Positions 18,685-27,224 of a DNA stretch of 64,000 nt are shown piece after piece (position 1 is the first letter of the stretch; each line of letters begins with the position of its first letter). The DNA is taken from the NCBI GenBank assembly GCA_022841905.1, contig JALHQO010000009.1:62001-126000 (forward strand). The letters are read 5' to 3'. The notes below the pieces were generated by a model that saw nothing but the letters and a program-made list of their open reading frames with translations, ran no database searches and was not told the DNA's origin. Both the position numbers and the translations under genes were made by a program. The DNA is from Hyphomonadaceae bacterium. Lineage in GTDB: Bacteria; Pseudomonadota; Alphaproteobacteria; Caulobacterales; Aquidulcibacteraceae.

Positions 18685-19578
18685 TTATCCAGGAGCGCAG
18701 ACAGCGCGAATGCAGGCTCGAAGCCACCGATGAACGGGGTCAGCATCCAGTCTCGGATGCCATACAAGCGAAACCGTGAATCCGGTGGCGCTCACAGGCA
18801 GCGCAAAACTGTAGGTGCCGTCACGTAGCGAGGCCGTGTGTAATTCAGGCACGGTCGCGATCAAGTCTGAATGTCTCGCTACCGCTAGTGCAGTCGCAAA
18901 TCCCCCTACCGAACACGCGACATGCCGCTTGAAGTGTTCGGGCAGCAACTTTCCTTCCATCGAGTCTTCGTCAAGGCCACTGCGCGAGACGATGACGTGA
19001 CGCGCCTCGGCGTAGTGTTTAGCGCTAATCTTCTTTCGCGCTAGCGGATGAGTCGCACCAATGACGCCGATTAGACGATCCCGAAAGAGCGCTTGAGTGC
19101 GTAGTTCAGGGCCCATCGTTGGCTCCACCACAGCGGTCTCAAGATCAATACGTCCCTCGCGAAGCGGTGCGCTGTCTTTGTCCGGCTTTTGTAGAAAGTT
19201 CAGGCGAATACCAGGCGCGTCTGCACCAAGGCGCCCCAACAAGCGTGGCCCGAAGTTTTCTACGAAGCCGTCGCTGGCTCGCATCGTAAACGTACGCTCC
19301 ACTGCTGCGAGTTTCAAAACCTTCGACGGCCGCAAGAGCGTTTGCCCCTCGTCGACCAACGATCCGACACGTTCCTGAAGCTCAAGAGCGCGCGGTGTCG
19401 GGACAAGCCCACGCCCTGCCCGCACCAGGAGCGGATCGCCCGTCGCTTCGCGCAGTCGCGCCAGGGTGCGGCTCATAGCCGAAGGGCTAAGCCGCAAACG
19501 GTCTGCCGCGCCCGCCACGCTGCCCTCTTCGAGGAGCACGTCTAGCGCCACGAGCAAATTCAGGTCAGGGGTCGCCAT
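18685..19578 (-). CDS. LysR family transcriptional regulator
   Basis: N-terminal DLNLLVALDVLLEEGSVAGAADRLRLSPSAMSRTLARLREATGDPLLVRAGRGLVPTPRA. Confidence 0.93.
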   Translation of the reverse strand: MATPDLNLLVALDVLLEEGSVAGAADRLRLSPSAMSRTLARLREATGDPLLVRAGRGLVPTPRALELQERVGSLVDEGQTLLRPSKVLKLAAVERTFTMRASDGFVENFGPRLLGRLGADAPGIRLNFLQKPDKDSAPLREGRIDLETAVVEPTMGPELRTQALFRDRLIGVIGATHPLARKKISAKHYAEARHVIVSRSGLDEDSMEGKLLPEHFKRHVACSVGGFATALAVARHSDLIATVPELHTASLRDGTYSFALPVSATGFTVSLVWHPRLDADPVHRWLRACIRAVCAPG

Positions 19579-19691
19579 GGCCCTTCCTACGATGATATGG
19601 CGTCAAACGCACGAATAATGTGCAATCAATGCGTCTTCCGCCTCATCTTGAGGGCCCTCATCCTCCTCACCACCCGCAGAGGAGACCCGAG

Positions 19692-20237
19692 ATGTCATCA
19701 AACACGCTGGAAACGACTATGGCGCGCATGAGCGCCATCTGGGGGCCGCTGACATCCGAACTTGTCACCGCCGCTCGCGCTCTGATCGAAGCATTGGCGC
19801 AAGCCTCCCCCGAAGAGCCATGGCTAACTGAGCTGCACCGAGACCAACCGGCGAGCCGTGAACTCTATCGCGACGCGGAAAGCGGCTTCGTGCTGCTCGC
19901 GCACTTCGAAAACGCAGCGCTTTATCGCCCGCCGCACGATCACGGCCGAAGCTGGGTGATCTACGCCGTCCAACAGGGCGAAAGCGAGATGGGCACGTAT
20001 GCACGTGTCGAAGACGAAGCTGGCAAGACAAGGCTGGTCAAGCGCAATGCGACGCTGGTGAGACCCGGCCAAGCTCAGGTGTACTTGCCCGGCGACATCC
20101 ACGACACGCTTTGCGTGTCAGGTCCGGCGCTTCTCTTTCGTTTCACGGAGCGTGACCTGAAGAAAGAAGACGCTGTCGATAAGAAGGTGACCCGATATGT
20201 GCAGCGCGACGGCATTTGGGTTCCAAGCACGCCATGA
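19692..20237 (+). CDS. Cysteine-dioxygenase-like cupin protein
   Basis: PPHDHGRSWVIYAVQQGESEMGTYARV...GDIHDTLCVSG metal-binding cupin motifs. Confidence 0.72.
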   Translation: MSSNTLETTMARMSAIWGPLTSELVTAARALIEALAQASPEEPWLTELHRDQPASRELYRDAESGFVLLAHFENAALYRPPHDHGRSWVIYAVQQGESEMGTYARVEDEAGKTRLVKRNATLVRPGQAQVYLPGDIHDTLCVSGPALLFRFTERDLKKEDAVDKKVTRYVQRDGIWVPSTP

Positions 20238-21604
20238 CCGCGCGGAGCGAGCGCAGCGGCGGCAGCGACCGCGCTACAACATCTTTTGATCCGCGGCGCG
20301 CTGTCGCGATTGGCGCCGTTTTGTCCGCGATGGCGCTCGTTGTCATCGACGCTGGGGGTTTAAACCTAAGCCTGCCGTCTATCGCCTCGTCCTTGAGCAC
20401 AGATCCTTCGACGGCCATTCTCGTCGTAACCACCTATCAGCTCGCAGTTGTCATGGCCCTCTTGCCCAGCGCAGCGTTGGGCGAGCAGTTTGGCTTGCGG
20501 CGCGTTTTCGCGGCGGGCGTTATCGCGTTCACCGCTGCAGCCTTGATGGCCGCGGCATCGGCGTCGTTGCCTTGGCTTCTTCTTGCCCGCTTTGCTCAGG
20601 GGCTGGGCGCGAGCGCGATCCTAGCACTGGGCGTCGCATTGCTCAGATCAACGGTTTCCGACCGCTCGCTCGGCGCAGCCATCGGCTGGAACGCGATGAC
20701 TGTTGCGCTTGCAGCTGCCGCTGGTCCCGCCATAGGCGCGCTCGTTCTGGGAAACTTAAATTGGAACTGGCTCTTCGTGTTCGAAGTGCCGCTGGGCCTA
20801 TTGGTTCTTATCGCCGCACGCGCCTTGCCGCGAGTCGCGCCCAACAGTCAGCGTTTGGATTTTGCCAGCATAGCTCTCAACTTCGCAGCATTCGGACTGC
20901 TGATTTTCGGGATCAACTTAGCCGCACTCCGTCCAACAACGGCTGTATGCGTGATCCTAGCCAGCGCCTTAGTCTTCGCGACTCTTGTCGCTCGTGAAGC
21001 CAATCATGCTCGGCCGCTGTTGCCGCTAGACCTTTTGCGCGGCGCCTCGTTTCGCAACTCAATCCTGGCGTCGGTGCTTTGCTTTATCGGCCAGACGGCT
21101 GGGTTGATAGCCCTGCCCTTTTACCTCCAAGAGGGCCTAGGTCTGTCGCCTCTGGTTGCTGGCCTGTACATGACCGTGTGGCCGCTCAGCGTCGCAGGCA
21201 CAGCACTCTTTGCTGGACGCTTCCCACGCTGGGCAAGCACCAGCGCCCTTTGCGCATTGGGTGGAGCATTGCTTGCTCTGGGGATGTTCGGAGTAGCGTG
21301 TTGGCCATCGAGCAGTCCCGGCCTTCTCGTACCTTTCACGATGACATCGGGGATCGGCTTCGGCCTCTTTCAGATCGCCAACAACCGCAACATGTTTCTC
21401 GCAGCGCCGATAGCCCGCAGCGGCGCTGCCGGCGGAATGCAGGGGACCGCTCGTTTGCTCGGACAGGCAGGCGGCGCCGCCCTTGTCGCGCAGCTCTTCG
21501 TTTTCGTTCCGATGGATGCAGCGCCCAATCTCGCGATGGGGGTGGCAGCCGTGTTCGCCTTGTCGGCGAGCGTCGTCAGCGTGTTTCGACCGAACACGCG
21601 ATGA
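20234..21604 (+). CDS. MFS transporter, DHA2/EmrB-like
   Basis: LSAMALVVIDAGGLNLSLPSIASSL, QGLGASAILALGVALLRSTVSDRSLGAAIGWNAM; 12-14 TM-like. Confidence 0.87.
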   Translation: MTARSERSGGSDRATTSFDPRRAVAIGAVLSAMALVVIDAGGLNLSLPSIASSLSTDPSTAILVVTTYQLAVVMALLPSAALGEQFGLRRVFAAGVIAFTAAALMAAASASLPWLLLARFAQGLGASAILALGVALLRSTVSDRSLGAAIGWNAMTVALAAAAGPAIGALVLGNLNWNWLFVFEVPLGLLVLIAARALPRVAPNSQRLDFASIALNFAAFGLLIFGINLAALRPTTAVCVILASALVFATLVAREANHARPLLPLDLLRGASFRNSILASVLCFIGQTAGLIALPFYLQEGLGLSPLVAGLYMTVWPLSVAGTALFAGRFPRWASTSALCALGGALLALGMFGVACWPSSSPGLLVPFTMTSGIGFGLFQIANNRNMFLAAPIARSGAAGGMQGTARLLGQAGGAALVAQLFVFVPMDAAPNLAMGVAAVFALSASVVSVFRPNTR

Positions 21605-21643
21605 ATGCCCACTTCCAATAAACGCTTCTCAGGAAAACAGGCC

Positions 21644-22507
21644 ATGCCGACTTTGACGGGAATATTCCTCAACAGCAAAAAGCGGCTCCACAATGGGTGG
21701 TGGATCGTTATTTTCTTCGCGTTGCTAGCCACGCTTCTACTGCCGGCGCTGCTGGTATCGATTCAAATGCATCATGAGCTTTCGGTGTGGGAACAGGCTG
21801 GCATCATCTTGATCGCTACGCTGATCGTTCAATTCTTGCGAAAGAGATCGATTTCCGAAGTCACCGGTGAGCCCAACGCCCTCGCGCTAAGGGATCTGGG
21901 AGTGGGCATCGCATTTGGTTTCTTGCTGATGGCTGCACCCGCCGCAATGCTGTGGTGTGGAGGCTTCGTCCACTTCTCACTCACGCCGTTACAGACGGAA
22001 CGCATCTTGGCCGCCGTGGTACTGATGGCCGCTGTAGCGATCGCCGAAGAACTGCTCTTTCGCGGCGTGATATTTCAGAGGTTGGTCGCTGCTGTGGGTG
22101 AATGGCCGGCACAGATCGTCATCGGGCTACTCTTTGTGCTAACCCACCTCGGAAATCCGGGAATGGATGGCGCTACCAAGGCGTGGGCAGGCGCAAACAT
22201 CTTTCTCGCATCCATTCTTTTTGGGAAGGCATTCTTGCGCTCAAAGGGTTTGGCGCTCCCCATCGGCTTGCACTTCATGGCGAACGTCACTCAGGGCGTC
22301 GTGCTCGGCTTCGGTGTCAGCGGCAATGACACAGCGAGTTTGCTCTCCCCGCAGTTCACGATTGAAGCGCCCTGGCTCACTGGGGGAGCGTTTGGCTTAG
22401 AGGCTAGTCTGCCCGGCCTGATCACCCTGTCACTGATGCTCGCGTACTTCGTTTTCAGCACGGACCCAAGACAAGGTAGCGGCTGGTCAATTGAGAACAA
22501 GAACTGA
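21644..22507 (+). CDS. CPBP family intramembrane glutamic endopeptidase
   Basis: AEELLFRGVIFQRLV (EExxxR), FVLTHLGNPG, LHFMANVTQG. Confidence 0.85.
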   Translation: MPTLTGIFLNSKKRLHNGWWIVIFFALLATLLLPALLVSIQMHHELSVWEQAGIILIATLIVQFLRKRSISEVTGEPNALALRDLGVGIAFGFLLMAAPAAMLWCGGFVHFSLTPLQTERILAAVVLMAAVAIAEELLFRGVIFQRLVAAVGEWPAQIVIGLLFVLTHLGNPGMDGATKAWAGANIFLASILFGKAFLRSKGLALPIGLHFMANVTQGVVLGFGVSGNDTASLLSPQFTIEAPWLTGGAFGLEASLPGLITLSLMLAYFVFSTDPRQGSGWSIENKN

Positions 22508-22768
22508 CCAATCGTTTCATCCCAACAACGGCCCTTCCAGCTTTGTCGTCGCAAAGCGGACTTTGGCGCGACGTGGGCACGCTGCTTAACTGCCCGCTCT
22601 TGCCTCCCTCTCAGGCGCTCCAACCTCGGTCTTAGCGCCCTACGCTCCTCGTCCGTGCTGAAGCAGACCATGACTTCGGCGTCCCAGCGCTGGACCCATC
22701 TCGTTCGACAGCGGGACAACCTTCCTGTACGCAAGTGCAGCTGGTCGATGCGATTGTAGGGCTGCGAG

Positions 22769-25138
22769 ATGGGACGGGGTAAGCACGCCGGCATTCGGAA
22801 CATTGTCTACCTAATGCTCGAAAACAGGTCGCTCGATAACGTGCTTGGCTGGCTGTACGAGCACGACAAGCCCGCTCAAGTGCTGCCGCCTGGCTCTTCG
22901 CCAGATTTTGACGGCCTAAACCCGGACCTCTTTCAACGAGACGCTAAAGGCAAGGAGCACCGTGTCATTCGCGGCACGGGCGGCCGCCACGCCGTCCCTC
23001 GCTACGACCCGCATGAAACATACGAACACGTCAACTATCAGCTCTTCGGCGCCGAGGGCACGCCGCCCGGCGACACCCCACCCAAAATGGACGGCTTCTA
23101 TCGCGACTACGCCAAGTGGTACCGAAACAACGACGAAATCATGATGAGCTACACACCGGAAGAGCTTCCGGTGTTGAACACCCTCGCCCGACGCTTCGCA
23201 GTTTCCGATCAGTACTTCTCGTCCGTTCCGACGCAGACCAACTGTAACCGCGCTTTCGCAGCCGCCGGTAATTCTCTCGGCCTCGACAAGAAGGGCGAAC
23301 TAAAGGGCTGGGTCAACAACCGCCATTCGAGTTGGCTGGCGCGCCCAGGCGGCGTTCAGTTCAGCGAGCGCACGATGTGGAATGTGCTCGACGAGCAAGG
23401 GCAAGGCTCACCGAGCGATTGGATGATCTTTCACAGCAAAGGCAATTGGCTGGAGAATGCGCTCGGCGCCGAAGGCTACCCCTACACGCGGCGCATCATG
23501 GAGAAACTGCAGGACCGCCGCTTCGACGGAAACTTTGCACCAGTCGCCGCACTGTTCGACATGATCGCGAACGGCACGCTGCCGCGATTCAGTTTCATCG
23601 AGCCATCATGGACGCTGCCCTTCGGCCCTGGCCTCGGTCCCAATGGCACGGACTATCACCCGCCAGGCGACATCCGTAAGGGCGAGCGCTTTCTCCAACA
23701 TTTGTACGACGCGCTTTCGGGCGATCCCGAAATCTGGAACTCGCTGCTCTTCATCATCAACTTCGATGAGCACGGCGGCACATATGATCACGTTGCACCG
23801 CCCAGTGGCGCCAAGCCACCGTGGCACGAAAACGCGGACACGCCGAAGCCCGCACTTTGCGAGCAGGACTTTGGCTTTGACCGCTTCGGCGTACGCGTGC
23901 CGCTCATTCTTGTCTCCCCGTTCGTGCGCGAAAGCACAGTCTTCCGCTCCGACACCGACACGCCGTTCGATCACACTTCTGTCCTCGCGACGGTGCTGCA
24001 CTTGATGGGGGTAGACGAGCGTCATTGGCGTCTCGGCGCCCGCGTGGCCAACGCGCCGCGCTTCGACAACGTGCTCAGCGAGCGAGCGCGGGACGACATC
24101 CCCTCTCTCACAGGTGGCGCGATGCAAAAGCAGAGCATGAGCGAGCGTCTCTATCGGGCGCTGGAAAGCGACTATCCGGACCACCGCGCCGACATGCGAC
24201 CGGTGCACGCGGTTGGCATCGGCGCTACGGGCTATTTTGTCCCCTCGAACGCGGCGCGCAACTTCACCCACGCCGAACAGTTTCAGGGCGGGCAAGTCCC
24301 GGTGACGCTGCGCTTCTCCAATGGCTCCGGATCGCCAGTGGAGCATGACAGCGCCCTCGATGTGCGCGGCATGGCGGTCAAGTTTCATCTCAAGGATGGC
24401 GGCGAATCCGACCTCATCGCAATCACGCTGCCGATCTTCTTTGCGCAGAACCCGGAAGAATTTCTCCAATTCGCCGCAGCAGGCGTGCCGGTCCCCGACA
24501 AACCGGAGAACTGGCTGCAGCGTTTTTGGGATATGCTGCAGCTACGCACGCCCGCGCGTCCGCCGGACCTGCCAGAGGACGGGACAGCCGGCGTCATTCG
24601 CTATGCCAACACGCACATGGCCGCGCGGCCGGGCACAGTGGCGGCGACCATGTTGGTCACGCCAGCCAGTTACGGGCGCGCCGCTTATCACGCGCTGCAC
24701 ACCTTCAAGCTCATCGCAGCAGATGGCGGGGTTACGTTCGGCCGTTTCGATTGGGAGCCGGTAGCCGGCGTCGAGCCCTTCCTCGAGAAGGGCGTGCACA
24801 ATCAATTCCTGCACCAGGAGCTTCGCGAACGCATCAAGCGTGGGCCGATCCGCTTCGTGTTGCGCATGAACATCGCCGGCCAAGGCGATGATCTCGGCGA
24901 CCCCACTAAGGTTTGGGACACGACACGCGTGCGTGTGGTGCTTGGCGAATTGTGGATCACGGGGCTTGCTGACGACAATGGCGCCGGGTGCGAGCGGCTC
25001 AGCTTCAATCCGACGCGATTGGCGCCCGGCATCGAATGTTCAGACGACCCGGTGCTCGCAGCGCGCCGCGGGGCCTACGAATATTCGTGCCGGCTCCGCG
25101 GCGGCAGCGGCTGTCCAGTGGGAGGTGACACGTGGTGA
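22769..25138 (+). CDS. Fusion of PlcC/AcpA-type phosphoesterase and catalase-family (SrpA-like) domain
   Basis: N-half: NIVYLMLENRSLDN, PTQTNCNRAF, NFDEHGGTYDHVAPP, FDHTSVLATVLHL. C-half: RPVHAVGIGATGYF, VTLRFSNGSGSP, DVRGMAVKFHLKDGGESDLIAITLPIFFAQNPEEF, CERLSFNPTRLAPGIECSDDPVLAARRGAYEYS. Confidence 0.88.
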   Translation: MGRGKHAGIRNIVYLMLENRSLDNVLGWLYEHDKPAQVLPPGSSPDFDGLNPDLFQRDAKGKEHRVIRGTGGRHAVPRYDPHETYEHVNYQLFGAEGTPPGDTPPKMDGFYRDYAKWYRNNDEIMMSYTPEELPVLNTLARRFAVSDQYFSSVPTQTNCNRAFAAAGNSLGLDKKGELKGWVNNRHSSWLARPGGVQFSERTMWNVLDEQGQGSPSDWMIFHSKGNWLENALGAEGYPYTRRIMEKLQDRRFDGNFAPVAALFDMIANGTLPRFSFIEPSWTLPFGPGLGPNGTDYHPPGDIRKGERFLQHLYDALSGDPEIWNSLLFIINFDEHGGTYDHVAPPSGAKPPWHENADTPKPALCEQDFGFDRFGVRVPLILVSPFVRESTVFRSDTDTPFDHTSVLATVLHLMGVDERHWRLGARVANAPRFDNVLSERARDDIPSLTGGAMQKQSMSERLYRALESDYPDHRADMRPVHAVGIGATGYFVPSNAARNFTHAEQFQGGQVPVTLRFSNGSGSPVEHDSALDVRGMAVKFHLKDGGESDLIAITLPIFFAQNPEEFLQFAAAGVPVPDKPENWLQRFWDMLQLRTPARPPDLPEDGTAGVIRYANTHMAARPGTVAATMLVTPASYGRAAYHALHTFKLIAADGGVTFGRFDWEPVAGVEPFLEKGVHNQFLHQELRERIKRGPIRFVLRMNIAGQGDDLGDPTKVWDTTRVRVVLGELWITGLADDNGAGCERLSFNPTRLAPGIECSDDPVLAARRGAYEYSCRLRGGSGCPVGGDTW

Positions 25139-25773
25139 AGTTCTTCTCGAACATCTGGATGATGCTGCGCCACCTCTTCGAGCGCATCTTGATTGCGTTC
25201 TGGCGCCGCGTCGCACCGGTGAAGACGCCGCAACCCGGCTATTCCACGGCGCTTGCGGACAATCTGCAAATGCACATGAACCTGGTGATGCCGCTGGCCG
25301 ACCAGACGCCGGTCGGGCGCGCTCGGGCGGCGGCGGCGATCGCCGCCAATATCGACGAACTCTTCACCGGCCTCAGCAATGTCGGCACCGTGCATTTCGC
25401 GCGCTTCGATCTGATCGGCGGCAACCTTTGCATGTACTCGGTGTTCGACGGCGATTTCCGCGCTTACATTCGCGACTTTATCTGCGCATTCGGATCGGTG
25501 TTCGATTCACTCCTCGGCCTCGTAGCAGATCCTCCGCCCTCGCCGTCGGCGCAAAATCCCGAGGCGTTCATCGATTGGATCCATCGCCACGATTCTTTCC
25601 AAATTCCACGTGATCTCACGTCGCTGTTTCCGGAAGAGAAAAACATCAACAATCTGTCGCGCGATCTGGTGTTGCTGCTCGACGAAAACCCGAACGTGCA
25701 GCTTGGCCGCTTTAGCGGCTACCCGGGCGTATCGGTGGCGCAAATCCGCCACAGCTCGGGGCTGGGGTGGTGA
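25132..25773 (+). CDS. Uncharacterised protein in peroxidase cluster (possibly DyP-like ferredoxin-fold domain)
   Basis: Starts GTG after GGAGG; GTVHFARFDLIGGNLCMYSVFDGDFRAYIRDF segment; overlaps both neighbours by a few nt. Confidence 0.75.
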   Translation: MVKFFSNIWMMLRHLFERILIAFWRRVAPVKTPQPGYSTALADNLQMHMNLVMPLADQTPVGRARAAAAIAANIDELFTGLSNVGTVHFARFDLIGGNLCMYSVFDGDFRAYIRDFICAFGSVFDSLLGLVADPPPSPSAQNPEAFIDWIHRHDSFQIPRDLTSLFPEEKNINNLSRDLVLLLDENPNVQLGRFSGYPGVSVAQIRHSSGLGW

Positions 25774-27191
25774 GCGTGACGAGCGGGCTCAACCTCGCGG
25801 ACCTGCAAGGCAACATCCTGCGTGGCTATCACAAGCCGTTCGTGCGCCATCTCGTGTTGAGTGTTGATGCGCCAGCCGCCGCTCGCCGCTGGCTGGCCGA
25901 CGCCACGAGCGGCGACGCGAGCAAAGCGCCGCAGATCACCAACGCCGAACCGTGGGATGAACGACCGCCTTTCTGCGTCAACATCGGCATTACGCACGCC
26001 GGGCTCGCGGCGCTCGGCGTCGCGCGCGCTTCGCTCAACAGCTTTCCGCATGAATTCGTCGCCGGCATGGCCGCGCGCAATGTGATGATCGGCGACACAG
26101 GCCCCAGCGATCCCTCTCAATGGCACGAGGCGTGGCGGCGCCCCGAAGACGTGCATCTGATGATCTCGGTCTATGCCGACGACGCCAACGACCGAACGAC
26201 GATCGCCGATCGTATCCTCAGCGCGCGCGGCGCCTTCCGTTTGCGCGCGGCACTTGATGGCGAGGCTTTCAAGGGCGACCTCGTGCATTTCGGCTATCGC
26301 GACAGCATCGCCCAACCGCAATTCTACGGCGTTCACGATCCCGACGACCGCCGTGACGACCAACCGTTCGTCCAAGTTGGCGCCATGTTGCTTGGGCATG
26401 CGACGCCGATCGAGAATCTGCGCTGGCAAGTGCCGGAGCCGCATGTGCTTGGTTTCAACGGCAGCTTCAACGCGTTCCGCGTGCTTGAACAACAGGTGGA
26501 GGAATTCGAGAGTTTTCTCACCGCGTGCGCCGACAAACTGATGAAAGATCCTCTCGGCGAACAGCTGTTGCCGCCCGGCGACGAGGCACAATGGGCGCCG
26601 CCCATGACGCGCCACGCGGCGCTGCGCGAGATGGTCGCCGCGAAGATGCTTGGCCGGTGGCGCAACGGCGTGCCGCTCGCTCTGTCGCCGACATCGCCGT
26701 CACCCACGCCGCCGATCGGCAATGCGGGTCTCAACAATTATGGCTACTCGACCGATCCGGATGGTCAGCGCTGCCCGATTGGCAGTCATATGCGGCGCAG
26801 CAACCCACGCGACGCCCGGACTGTGCAGCGCAACACCAATCATACCCGCCGCCTGGTTCGCCGCGGGATGCCCTACGGCCCGCACTACGATCCAGCTCAT
26901 CCAGTAAAAGCAGAGCGCGGGCTGCTCGGGTCATTCATGTGCGCAAGCCTCACAGGGCAGTTCGAAGCGATTCAGTACGACTGGACCAATCTCGGGCTGC
27001 AAGATCCCCGCATCACCGGCTCGAACGATCCAATCCTCGGCAACAATGATCCCCTGTTCAGCCGCTTCTCCTTTCCGGTGGGAGACAATGCCGTTACGTT
27101 CCGGGGCTTCTCTAGTTTCGTGCATACGAAGGGCGGCGCTTACTTCTTCCAACCAAGCATGAGCGCCATCCGTCACCTCGCTTCGCTCTAA
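25767..27191 (+). CDS. Dyp-type heme peroxidase
   Basis: LADLQGNILRGYHKPFVRHLVL, GYRDSIAQPQFYGV (GxxD-type motif), GSHMRRSNPRDARTV (proximal His region), LVRRGMPYGP. Confidence 0.9.
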   Translation: MVSVTSGLNLADLQGNILRGYHKPFVRHLVLSVDAPAAARRWLADATSGDASKAPQITNAEPWDERPPFCVNIGITHAGLAALGVARASLNSFPHEFVAGMAARNVMIGDTGPSDPSQWHEAWRRPEDVHLMISVYADDANDRTTIADRILSARGAFRLRAALDGEAFKGDLVHFGYRDSIAQPQFYGVHDPDDRRDDQPFVQVGAMLLGHATPIENLRWQVPEPHVLGFNGSFNAFRVLEQQVEEFESFLTACADKLMKDPLGEQLLPPGDEAQWAPPMTRHAALREMVAAKMLGRWRNGVPLALSPTSPSPTPPIGNAGLNNYGYSTDPDGQRCPIGSHMRRSNPRDARTVQRNTNHTRRLVRRGMPYGPHYDPAHPVKAERGLLGSFMCASLTGQFEAIQYDWTNLGLQDPRITGSNDPILGNNDPLFSRFSFPVGDNAVTFRGFSSFVHTKGGAYFFQPSMSAIRHLASL

Positions 27192-27224
27192 AGCGCGGCC
27201 GCCATCCGATAGGATCTTGGGGTC

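Noticed and set aside
23606-24469. 287-aa minus-strand ORF
   Set aside because: Antisense to the phosphoesterase-catalase fusion, whose sense frame carries all conserved motifs.
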